A DNA stretch of 64,000 bases from Puffinus mauretanicus. Lineage: Eukaryota > Chordata > Aves > Procellariiformes > Procellariidae. The notes beneath the pieces are model-generated. The model saw only the letters and a list, made by a program, of their open reading frames with translations, did no database searches and was not told where the DNA came from. The translations under genes were made by a program, and so were the position numbers. The stretch spans positions 1,364,001 to 1,428,000 of the forward strand of contig JAJKFH010002198.1 of the NCBI GenBank assembly GCA_023333565.1, in the 5' to 3' direction. Of this stretch, positions 23,906 to 35,135 are shown in pieces (the stretch's first letter is position 1; the number at the start of each line of letters is the position of its first letter).

Positions 23906-26900
23906 ATTTTAAAGCTTTAAATTCTTTCCTACATCTTTAATCTGACATCGGAACCCTTCTTGCAATTTGTCTTTATAGGCTTCTTCATGAATTGTCAGTT
24001 TAGAGAGAAACTAGAGGGGTGCAGTTAACACTTGGCACCTTCCTCAGTTTTGTGTGTGTCCAGTGGCACTTAAATCATAACAGAAATTAATCAGTTTTTG
24101 CTTTCTGCTTATGCAAGATGATGTAAGATATTTATTGCTAAAATCAAAGCAATTCTGTACCTTAGTATGGATAGCAGATGTGGTTTTCAGAAAAAGATTT
24201 GAAAGGCTAAAAGACCACTCCTTTAAATGTACCTTTCACAGATTATTTGCTCTCCCTTGGTCTATTTGTACTTCCTTACCAACTAAAAGCAGTTCTAATG
24301 GTGGGTGGTAGGGTCGCTTCCAAATCTCAAGGCTGGAAATGCATTTGCTTTGTTTTGAATGAACTTAGACTTTAGTTTTCCCTGATTATATTTTTGCAAA
24401 ATAAAGCATCTCGCTCAGATCTTCAGTTTTCTCATCTCCCCACCATAAATCCTCTGTTTTTATCCATTTGATGCAGTGCATGCAAACTTTTGCCAGTCTA
24501 ATGTACCCATCTCAGTGTCAGACTTGCAGATCTCCATGTGTTCTGGGGAATGTGAGTTATCCTTTAAGAGAGGAGAATTTGGAAACACAAGGGGAAAACC
24601 ATGCAATTCAATAGGGAATGTATCACATCCCTTTTTTTTTTTTAAGGGATGATTGGGGTGCAATGAGGAATAAAATGCCTTGAAGATAATCTCTCTCCAC
24701 GTTTTAGTGTTCTGTCATGCAGCCACTGTCTCTTGTAAATATTTGTTTTCAGTTTCATATTGGCATATATCTATTTGTTAGTGGATTGGCATCTATCCAT
24801 TTACCAGTTTAGAGCATAACTTTCTTCCTCTATCTCTACACTGCCATCCTCTCAGCCTCACAAATGAAGACCTGAGTGTAGCTGAACTGACGGAGGCTTG
24901 CTCTCATGGAGGGAAGCACATGACACGGGGTGTGAGCAGGAATCCTTCTGTATCTTCTCTTCTCAAGATGATGGTGAATTCGGGCCTCTGCCATACAAAG
25001 GAGTAGATACTGTAACTGAAATCTAAAGTAGCTTTAAATGCATCACTGGCCTTTGGAGTTGGATGGACGTGTTTTGAGATCCATTTTTCTATGGAAATTT
25101 TTAATCATCAAACACAAATTATGACAGGAAACATTGCTTCATTTCAGCTCATTTAAATAGTTCAAAATTGTTGAATAATCCAGCACACGTAAAAGTCTAG
25201 TTTGAAGTGATTTAATTTGGCTTTGAACTTTAACGATGATCTGGGTAAACCCAAAACATTTTAGACTTTTTCCAAAATGCTTTTAGATTTCTGCATAACA
25301 GAAATGTGAAGTCATTTTCCTCCTTTTTTAGGACTGCAAATATGTTTGAAATCTTGTCTCTTTCTTCACGAGACAGGAAGTCTTGATCTAGCTCTAGCAG
25401 CAACTCTCTGGTTTCCTGTTTAGTCTTATTGCATGTGTAAGAGCTGGGATTTGTAGGTAAACTTGAATAGGAGCTGGGGTCTTTTAGTGTGAACGAAAAG
25501 AACTAAGTACCTGATTCTCTTTGTTTCTATCTTCGTCTCTAGTGTCCCATCTCCCTTGGCCAAATGAAGCCTCTGTGAAACCCTGATTGAAACAAGATGT
25601 TCTTTTGAGCATGTTGTATGTTCCAGAATTATACATTTAGGACTACTGTATTTTTGCCTGAGGAAACCTAGACAGACATGCAGATGGATCGGTTGTAGAG
25701 TACACGTGATGTAAAAACAGTTTCTTGGGGATTCACCCATGATAAATACTTGGTGAATCCAGCATCTGGACTGCACTCAGTGGCCAGAATTATCCTGGAT
25801 TTGCTAGAATGCTACAGACGAGGGCCGGGATTCTTTTCGAATTACTATAGACATGCAGCTGATCTAGTCCCCTCAGATTCTCTTCACGGTCAGTGAGGAT
25901 AAACAGATACTTTGTGGGATTTGATTTTTTCCAGCCAAATGTAGCTGTTCTCTTTAGAATAGGGAAATCACACCCTAGAGAAGACTGTTGGGCTAAAAAG
26001 AGAGCTCAGAAGGATTAGCTCGCAGGCAGATGTCTGCATTGCCTGATGAAGTCTATTCAGATGCCAGGAAATCCCAGATAAGTGTGTTTCTTCAAGCAGC
26101 TCTCACAAGAGAGGGCCAAAAGCTTTGTAGTCTTTTCACCCCCACTGCGTTTCCCAGGTCCAGCCTAAACCCTGTTTGGTCCTGTCGCTGTGGCTGAACT
26201 TGTTGGAGGCAAGAGACGGTGGAATAAGAGCCTGACATAGCAGGAGCCAGAGGATAAATCCGTTATTAGACTGAAGTGTTTTTCCTATGAGAGATGTATT
26301 TCAAGGCTTTGAAATCTGTAAAACTTCCTGACCAAATCTTTCACACAGAGTCTGTTTACAGAATGAAATAAACCACATGCCTCAGTCTTTAGTTACATGG
26401 TATCAGAAATACAGAAAACATTGGAAAAAAGGGGTTGAACAAAGCCACTTGAGCACCACAGTCTAGATGGCAGCCTTGCAAAAGAGTGAAGGAAGTGCTG
26501 CCTCAGTTTTCTAGAGGTGTTTTTAAAGAACTGAAGAAAGTTCAATTTTTCGGAGTGATAGTCCTCAAAGTGTTAATGGGCTGCTAAAATAGCTCAGGGC
26601 TGATGATGAGAGGGACAGATTTTTTTTCCTTTGACAGCTGAAAACGTTGTCCTTTTTTTTACAGACCTGTGGAATAATAATAAAACTAAATAACGTGATA
26701 AGAATATAGGCTGAAGAATTTTAAGCTGGCCTTGACTTTGGAGTGGGTAATTTCACTCTTGATGAAAATCCCATTTTCCAACTGAATTTTAGCCCAGAGG
26801 TTGCAGAGCAGCTTGTATCTAATAAAATGCAAACCAAATTCAGAATGGAGCTTTTTATATCCTATCAGATGGTGTGAACTTTTTAAAAGTGCATCGCTGT

Positions 26901-29204
26901 TGCTGTCAGCTGTATAGTCTGTTGTCACAACCTAACAGGATCCGCGATGTCACCTTTGCTGCTTTTGAGGAATGCCACAATACCCTACTTCACAAGCTCT
27001 GTCATTTAAAGATACGTGGAACTGCACAGACGGTGAAAATAATCTTTACTGATGGTTTTGAGAAATGAAACGTAAATGAGCACAACTTGTCCAAGCTTTG
27101 GCAAGGCTGGGGTTGGAACATCAGTCTGCAACGTAGAGAAAAGGTCTGTGAGTTCAGTGAAACTCAGATAAGATGTGAACCCCAAAATCATGTGCAAAAG
27201 GGAGAAAAAAAAAAAAAGACTGTTTTCAGGGTAGGATTATACCTGAAAGGCCCTGTGCACTGTTTGTGCATGCTATCTCACTGCTTTCTATGCCACTTCA
27301 CAGCGAAGAACACTGTGTTCTGTGCCTGGTTGTTACAAACATAACCTAAACTGTAGCATTGGTTAAATCCTGAACAACCAAATATGAGGCAGCAAATTTT
27401 AATTTGTGCGTAGTGGCATTCTAAAGGCTTTAAGCCATGCTCTGTTAGCTTTAAGAAATGCAGTTTACACCAGTTTCCTTTTGAATGGAGGGGATTTTTT
27501 ATGCACCGATCAATGAATCTTATGCAAGAGTTGAGGCTTTTTCTGATACTAGTATACATACATGAACCATACGAAACTGCACGCTATGCAGTTCTTACAG
27601 CTTCTCAAATAAATGTTTCCCTTTGTGTTTCTTCGTATCTCATGCTTTAATTGAGGAACAGTTTGCCAGACAGCAAATATTTTTAGTTTAATTCAGTTTA
27701 ATATTGCTACCTAAGAAAAATTTTAAAGGGTTTGTATTTTCTAGTATCCATCTGAACTTTTGTTACAAATAGCTTATAGCTGGCAAAGAAAATCTGTATA
27801 GCTTGTTTCCTTCAGTCTCTGACTGGATGCACAGAGATGTGTGAGATATGAAAGTTGCCTGGGTTTGAATTTGGGAGATGATACTAACTGTGTAGTGGTA
27901 GTCTACCATATCCTTGTTTTTTCATGAGGAATTGTGTCTTGTCAAGTGAAATTTTATTTGGATTTCCTTCTTCAGAGAAGGTACCTTAAGAAAAAAGGCA
28001 GCTTTTCTAGCAAAAGGGTCATTATCAATATATCTCTTTAAAAACCTGTATTAAAGGTGTGTTTTTTATGGAAGTAGAAATATGGCTGGCATATTCATTA
28101 TGCATTGTAGCATCAAGGCGTTTTCCTAACTAAAAAATACCAGAGCAGGCTGCAGAGCCATAGCATTCCTTGCTGACTTGTGAAAGGTGAGCTGACACTG
28201 ACCTATGCCTCAAGTTCTTATTAGCTGTCCTGTCTCCTGCTGGCGTAGTGCTTAACTACATCATGCCACTTACTTTTTTATGTGGGCTGTGTCTCATAAA
28301 CAGAATTCAGACATGTGTAGAAGAGTCCATTTTCAATCCATTTTCTTATGAAATGGAAAAAAACATTAAAAATAAATGTTTGGCTAGTTGGAGGATACCA
28401 ACTAGTTGGAGGGAACACCTTTGCTTCTTGTGACTCCCTGTCAGTGACATTTCTGTCAGCCCTCATTAATTTATGATTGTTAGCATAAGCTGTACAGCTA
28501 AGCATCGAGCTTTTATAAAAGCTGGTGGAATTTCATACATGAAGAATAGAATTCTTTTGCCCTTATGGCTAAGAAATTTTTAATATCCTTGGGGATTTTC
28601 CATAATATGGAATAAAGAGGAAACTAAATCTCAAATGGAGTTTGTTTTATAGGTGAAACTTCTTAGGGAAGCAAAGCTGCTTCCAGGCAGTTTGTTTTGT
28701 GAGATTGTAAAGCAAGGTATGAGAACTGCTTGACAAGTTTTTTTTTTCAGGGTTTCAAGGTACACGAGTCTCTTGTTTGATTGTTGAGGACAGTACTTGG
28801 AATTACTAAAGTATGAATAATGTCCAGATGTGAATTTATACCTTTTAAAACCATGCTTAATATGACACTTTCTGCAAAAAAGAAGGTTTTCCTTTCAGGG
28901 AATGTTGAAATTTTAAGCATATCTGTTAAGGAAAATTTACCTGGCATCACTTTGAAAAAGAATAAAAAACTATGAATAACTCTAAGTGGATTTAGTAAAT
29001 TATTAAATTAACAACTGCAAAAGGTTCTTTATTCAATGTATTTTTGTAACTTTTTGCGATGAGTGCTGTTACTGGACAGGAAGATTCTGAGAGTGTTTGA
29101 TTTTCTGTTGTCTCTGTATTTTTTGGTATTTTCTTTTCATTACCCCACTGTAAGGTGTCTTTGGGCAATTGCAATTGTGTATTGTCTTGGTAAAGACAAT
29201 TTTC

Positions 29205-29423
29205 ATCCTGATGTAAGAACTAAATTTTTTACAGTGAGAACAACCATTCACTGGAACAACCTCCCCAGGGACGTGGTGGAGCCCCGTCACTGGTGGTTTT
29301 CAAGATGCGACTGGACAGAGTGCTAGATAATCTCATTAAGACTCCCTTTCCCACAAAATGTTGGACCAAATGATCTTTCGACCCCCCTTCTAACCTGGGC
29401 TGTTCTATGATTCTATGGTTCTA
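29205..29423 (+). mobile_element. CR1 LINE 3' end, 5'-truncated
   Basis: The segment encodes TKFFTVRTTIHWNNLPRDVVE, the conserved C-terminal part of CR1 ORF2, followed by the short 3' UTR with GACCAAATGATCTTT and CTTCTAACCTGGGCTG, and it ends in the octamer-type tail TTCTATGATTCTATGG (about 29403-29419). This is a typical short, heavily 5'-truncated CR1 insertion. The coding part breaks after the VVE segment by frameshift. It differs from the 34.6 kb copy in the 3' UTR, so it belongs to a different CR1 subfamily. Confidence 0.93.
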
Positions 29424-29461
29424 AAATTTACTGTCAGTTTATCTTGATTTAATGGAAGCTC

Positions 29462-29486
29462 TGTGTGTGTGTGTGTGTGTGTGTGT
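29462..29486. repeat. TG dinucleotide microsatellite
   Basis: About 12 perfect TG units shortly downstream of the CR1 tail. Expected to vary in length between individuals. Confidence 0.95.
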
Positions 29487-32400
29487 CTTATCTGTAGTTG
29501 CTGGAGTAAGTTTACTCAAGTTCTAAATTTTCCATCAGATTTAAATATTAGGAACTGTTGCATATAAAAATTATGTAGGCTTAGACAGTTTTGTACTTAC
29601 AAAACATTCTTTCATTGAGCAATGGGAATATTTTTCTCAATTGTAAAGCTTCATCTTCTCTCTGCTTCCGCTGAGTAATAGCTGTGTCCTCCCCTTGCTC
29701 CCCCGTACGGCTTCATCATCCAGGATGGCTCTCTGAGCTCTCTCTCTCTGCAGGGTGAAACTTTCAAAGGGCTGTTGGTGGCTGTTAATGGAGTAGATGG
29801 AAAATGCTGCTCTGGGAGGCCACAATTTGTGGTGGGTTTTAACTGTCCTTCTTGGGGTTGTTTGTTTTCTGTAATAGATTCATCCATCCTTCAGATATAT
29901 CATATTTGAAGAAAAGGAGAAAGGCAGAAAGCCTTCTGTTGTGAGGGGATTTTGGTGGAGAACAGATGTAATTTGTCTCAACTTCTAGACATTAACTTCT
30001 TCCAGGTATTAATCTACCTTCATGGGAAGGTGTCTAAAAATGCTTTCGCTACTTAGAACTGGTTTGTGCTGTTTTAAATCATGCTGAGGTAATTACGGTA
30101 TAAAAGGTTGTCCCACTGTCAGCTAGACTAGGCAGTAAGAAAACAGTGTTTACTTACCATTTTTTCTGGCAGGATAATGCATTTTTCCAGAAAGAAACGG
30201 AATTTGAGAATGAGGAAAGGCTCAAACAAGGCTACCAAAAGCATTTCAGAGCTCTGTCTTCACTACAAAACCAGCTCGACTTATTTTATGAAACTTTGGA
30301 AGCAATTTATAGATGATGTTTGAAAGGTATATTTAGTATGTGTTCTTTTCCCTGAACACACGCTCATCTTAATGCACAACTGCTCAATTGATTGTAACTG
30401 TTTTAGATATTGTGGCTGCCTTTTGGGGGGAAATGGAAAGACAGTGGCTCCTTTTGCTTCTTTCTTCCGGTATGTGAATGATTATCTGATCTAATGAAAT
30501 GTTAGAAAACATAGGACAAGATCTTTTCAGAAATTAACTCTTACTGCAAGTATAAGGTAAACCTAATTAGGTTCAGAGTTTCTGGCTTGAAATGAAATGA
30601 AGGGAGGCTGGTAGAAAGGACTGTCAAACCAGCAGTGAATGCATAGAACAGACATCTAAAAGGATAATGTTGCAAATGTTTGAAATCTGTCTTTAAAACA
30701 CGAAGCCTAGTAGGTGTTTTCTAAAACTTTTGTTTTGTAAATATTGTTACTGACTTCTTTGTTACCGCTGCCTCCTTCCACTATTCATAGTCCAAATTGC
30801 TTAGAACAGTACCTAAAACCTAGACTTGAGCTGTATCACTCGCAGCACAGCTTCTGCTACTCAGCAAGAGCGGTTCAAAGAGTTTAGATTACAGACCTTC
30901 TGGGCCCAATCTGCATCTAACCAGGTCATCAGCTTCTGATAGTGGAATGATTTATTTTGATGTCTGTGTGAAAATTATTCCTGAATGTAAGTGGTGAGTA
31001 CAGATGTCAAAATTGTAGGGTTTTTCATCCATAAGAAATACTGTGGTTTTCATTATTTTTGGTGGGCTTTGGTCTTAAATAGCTAATACTATTTTCAATT
31101 ACTTTCTAGCCAGAGATTCTCCTTTTCTCTTTCCTAGAAACACTGAAATGTAATGTTTCTAAATTTTAGCATTCCTCCTGTGTGCTACAGTTGCTCAGTG
31201 ACATTGTCAAGACAGCAGCCAAGGGTTCCTGAGGTTTTGAGTCACAGCTCTGCAATAGGGTGCCAAAATCCTGACTAGACTTCCCTAGCAGGCCTGATTG
31301 CAAGCTGAGGCTCGTAGGACTTCTAGACTGCCAGCTCTGTGACAGAAATTCTGGCATAAATTTCTTTCCAGTATCTGGCAAACCTAGGGTGCTGGTGTCC
31401 TCCATTAGACACACCTGGCACACTTTTCCACAACCCACAAATTTCAGTTTTGAATATCCCATGACATGAACAATCTGCTTGGCGTATATGCCCTACATCT
31501 ACAGATTTCTTTATTTCACCTGCAACCTTTTGTGTTTGATGAGAGTTTTGCAGAGCCCAGAATGTGTTGGAGGAAGTCTTCTGGCAGGAGGAGACTTACT
31601 TCTATGTCCTCATTCTTCTGCAGGAGAAATAGGTTTTAGAAAGTACTCTTAAATTAATGTGTTTTTCAGGATGCCAGATACCTTTTGAATTTCATAGTTA
31701 AAGCATAAAACACTATTCCTGGAATTGTACAAGAAGCTTTTCCCAAAAATATTCTAAAAAATTGGAACTGAGATGTGGATTTTCAGAAACAAAACCAGAA
31801 TAAAGTACTCGTGAAAATCAATTTCATGCCTGACTACCTTTTGCCCTTTGAAAAACTCCCCCTAATAAAACAGTAGTATCTGATTAATATATGTGTTATT
31901 AAAGTATCAAATGCTGGGAAGCAAATTCATACACCTAAAGAAACTCAGAAATCTGAATAAAAATTTTTAGCAGAAATAAATGGACAATTCTAGGAAAAAA
32001 ACGTTAAGAGTTTCTATTTTTGATTCACTTATATCACCCTGACAATACTTGTTATTACGTATCTAATATGATTATTATGTCTTCCAAAGCAGCTACAGTT
32101 TTCAGGATGTGCCAACAAGTTTTCTGAAAGCACTCAGTATTACCTCAAGATTGATAATAAATGTTTTAGCATAACGAACACAGACCTTGAAGCAATAGCA
32201 TTGTGTATTATGGCAGTTCCACTAGCAGGAAAATAAAAAAACTGGCTTTCATAATGACGAGTCAGTGAAACATGGTAGTTCAGGTAATGGAGACATTTGG
32301 ATTTCATTTTTCAGTCAAGGTTATGCTATTACGGAGCAGAATGGCTTGGATCTAGCATCTGTCCTAGAAATTTCTCTATCCATGCACACTAGCAGTCAAG

Positions 32401-33004
32401 ATGCATATGCTCGTCTGCGTGTATTTGTGGGTGGAGAAAAGCTAGCAAAGAAAATCTTCAAAGCAATGTCTGTGTTTTCTGTTTTGCTGCTGTTATATAA
32501 AAGGCCAAAATAATATTATGAGATCATCTGAGAATCTTAAATATGCAAATATGGGTTACTGTTAGCTATTTATTTTCCTGTGCTCACTTGTCGGGCTCAG
32601 GAGGGTTCTGCTTTGTAGAAGAAAATCTAAGAACCCCAATTCCTAGGTGTTTGCAATAAGCAGCATATTTAGATTCTGTGTATTTCTAATGAAATAACCC
32701 AAGTGTAAGTTTGTGCATTTCTGTAGCTCAGTGGACCTCATTACTGTTATTTTTACTTGATTAAATAAAACATTGAGTTCTCCACAAATTCTGCTTTTAC
32801 CCAATGTTTCAGTGGGGTTTCTGGCATCACAAGGCAGTCAGGTAATTTATGCTGGTGATGTCAAAAGCCAGACAATAACAGTAACATACAGCAGGTGAAT
32901 TTGATCCATGCAGTTTATTGAATTGCTAATTTGAAATGTTTAATTGTATCTGACTGCCATGCTGCATCGAAATATGGAACAGGAGGAGTCTTTCAGTATA
33001 TCTG
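29487..33004. other. unique DNA, no gene recognised
   Basis: No gene, RNA or clear element was recognised. The segment 31160-31465 is somewhat richer in GC and is open on the minus strand for 98 codons, but it shows no motif or splice frame. A small frame at 32265-32513 (+) is likewise unremarkable. Confidence 0.5.
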
Positions 33005-33600
33005 GAGAGCACCTACTGCCTTGATAACAAACTACTTGGAACAGATGGTGCTCACCCAGGAGTGGTACAGGAACTCAAGGGGGAAATAGCTGCATTACTA
33101 TTGGTGATGTGTAACTTTTCATTTAAAATTGTCTTGGCTCCTAGGATTAGAAGATTGCAAATATGACCCCAGTTTTTAGAAGGGACTTGATGTGAAATCT
33201 AAAGAACTACAAGCCTGTAAGTCTCTGTGCTATATAAAGTAGTAGAAATTACTTTAGATTAGACTTTGTGAACAAGTGGATAAATATGATATAGATATGG
33301 TAGATATACTTTGGAACAGTCAGCATGGCTTTTGTGAACGGAAGTCTTGCATAGCAGTCCTTTTGGAATTTTCTGAAAGATTTGGCACACCTTGTTGATG
33401 AGGATGACCTGAATGATGTGCTGTACTTGGACATCCCAATGTCTATTGACAAAATCTCTCACCAGAGGCTTTTATGAAAACACGGCAGCCAAGGCCTAAC
33501 AGGGAACATCTTACCTTTGATAAATAATTAGTGGAAAGACAAAAAACGTGGATGGTAGTAAACTATTTGGTTTCATGATAGAGGGAGGGAGAGAAGCCTT
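33005..33600 (+). mobile_element. ancient CR1/L3-like LINE, left part
   Basis: A very degraded LINE ORF2. Scattered in-frame matches to CR1/L3-type reverse transcriptase survive: LLGTDGAHPGVVQELKGEIA (33032-33095), KNYKPVSL (about 33205-33225), NSQHGF (33315-33332), LYLDIPMSIDKISHQRLL (about 33421-33474; the motif A region, in which the family usually has an AFD) and INN-WKDKKRG (about 33520-33550). Many stops and frameshifts separate them, far more than in the adjoining younger CR1. The element continues on the far side of that insertion at 34.65-35.13 kb, so the two parts were once one element. Confidence 0.8.
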
Positions 33601-33639
33601 ACAGGGGTATGGTCTGGATTCTGAACTATTCAGTATATA

Positions 33640-34642
33640 TTCAGTTAAATCCAGTTGGTGGCCGGTCACGAGCGGTGTTCCCCAGGGCTCAGTACTGGGG
33701 CCGGTCCTGCTCAATATCTTTATCAGTGATCTGGATGAGGGGATCGAGTGCTCCCTCAGTAAGTTTGCAGATGACACCAAGTTGGGCGGGAGTGTTGATC
33801 TGCTGGAGGGTAGGAAGGCTCTGCAGAGGGACCTGGACAGGCTGGATCGATGGGCTGAGGCCAACTGTATGAGGTTCAACAAGGCCAAGTGTCGGGTCCT
33901 GCACTTCGGCCACAACAACCCCAGGCAACGCTACAGGCTTGGGAAGAGTGGCTGGAAAGCTGCCCAGAGGAAAAGGACCTGGGGGTGCTGGTTGACAGCC
34001 GGCTGAACATGAGCCGGCAGTGTGCTCAGGTGGCCAAGAAGGCCAATGGCATCCTGGCCTGTATCAGAAATAGTGTGGCCAGCAGGTGAGGAGGTGATCG
34101 TTTCCCTGTTCTCAGCACTGGTGAGGCCGCACCTCGAATCCTGTGTTCAGTTTTGGGCCCCTCACTACAAGAAGGACATGGAGGTGCTGGAGTGTGTCCA
34201 GAGAAGGGCAACGAAGCTGGTGAAGGGCCTGGAGCACAAGTCTTATGAGGAGCGGCTGAGGGAACTGGGACTGTTTAGTCTGGAGAAGAGAAGGCTCAGG
34301 GGAGACCTCATCGCGCTCTACAACTACCTGAAAGGAGGTTGTAGCGAGGTGGGTGTTGGTCTCTTCTTCCAAGTAACTAGCAATAGGACGAGAGGAAATG
34401 GCCTCAAGTTGCGCCAAGGGACGTTTAGGCTGGACATTAGGAGAAATTTCTTTACTGAAAGAGTGGTCAGGCCTTGGAACAGGCTGCCCAGGGAAGTGGT
34501 TGAGTCACCATCCCTGGAAGTATTTAAAAGACATGTAGATGAGGCACTTAGGAACATGGTTTAGTGGGCATGCTGGTGTTGGGTTGACGGTTGGACTCGA
34601 TCTTAGAGGTCTTTTCCAACCTTAATGATTCTATGATTCTAT
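33640..34642 (+). mobile_element. younger CR1 LINE with intact 3' end, nested
   Basis: A 5'-truncated CR1 of about 1.0 kb. It starts near reverse transcriptase motif B ([12 protein letters not shown], from 33668), includes the catalytic FADD box (33764-33775) and the thumb/C-terminal region, and ends with 3' UTR TTGGACTCGATCTTAGAGGT and the octamer tail ATGATTCTATGATTCTAT (34625-34642). The frame is broken near 33930 (one base lost in a G run) and near 34085. It is much better preserved than the LINE sequence on both sides, so it inserted later. It is not mobile because the endonuclease and half of the reverse transcriptase are absent. Confidence 0.94.
34022..34564 (+). pseudogene. CR1 ORF2 C-terminal open frame (dead fragment)
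   Basis: The longest open frame in the window (180 codons from its first Met). From about residue 23 ([18 protein letters not shown], just after the 34085 frame break) it is the CR1 ORF2 C-terminus: [24 protein letters not shown] is the thumb-region signature, followed by [35 protein letters not shown] and [15 protein letters not shown], to a natural stop after LRNMV. The first 20-odd residues are in the wrong frame for the LINE. It is a fragment of a retrotransposon protein without its catalytic palm. Its openness reflects the youth of the insertion rather than host use. Confidence 0.9.
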
Positions 34643-34649
34643 ATATTTT

Positions 34650-35135
34650 TAAGTGAACTGGAAAAGGGGATAATGTAATGACACACAAGGTTTATGGATA
34701 ACTGCAACTTGTTATGGGGAAGCAGGGCTATGGCTGGCTGTGAAGAATGGCAGAGGTACCTTAAGACATTGTCTGAATGGGCAACAAAATGGCAGGTGAA
34801 ATTCTAGTAGATAAATATTTTTTCTTCCTTTACTTCATATATTAAATGATGGTTTCTGAGTTGGTCCTTGCCACACAATAATGAGTTAATGTGTAACAAG
34901 GACAAATACCAGTCTGTCATTACAGATATAGTCATGAAAACATCAACTTAATGTTAAATAGCAGTCAAAAAAGGAAAGAAAATGCTAAGTCATTAGGAAG
35001 AGAATGGAGGGCAAAGCAGAACATCAGTGCAGTGTTGCAGAAATCCATGGTTTGTCAGCATCCTGAATACTGTGCATGTTTCTACCCTTCTCAAAAACAA
35101 TGAGGAAGAAGTGGAGAAGGTTCAAACACAGTAAT
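34650..35135 (+). mobile_element. ancient CR1/L3-like LINE, right part
   Basis: Resumption of the older LINE after the nested CR1. Matches in order are ELEKG (34655-34669; NDLEKG-like in the family), a decayed FADD-box region (about 34688-34720), LSEWATKWQVKF (34769-34804), EYCACFYPSQK (about 35065-35097) and EEVEKVQTQ (35102-35131), which corresponds to the thumb motif. Stops and frameshifts are frequent. After about 35,135 the similarity fades, so the 3' end was not located. Confidence 0.75.

Larger units (their letters stand above)
18497..29204. other. AT-rich unique DNA, no gene recognised
   Basis: About 10.7 kb without a recognisable gene. It includes diverged internal duplications (19.69-20.77 kb), a short 12 bp tandem repeat, a pyrimidine-rich stretch near 23.8 kb and several homopolymer runs (for example T14 at 23163-23176). 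The best minus-strand frame (25426-25776, 116 codons) has no motif. No convincing exon or RNA gene was seen. Confidence 0.5.

Noticed and set aside
33511..34557. Minus-strand open frames of 135, 101 and 79 codons
   Set aside because: They are shadows of the plus-strand CR1 coding sequence.
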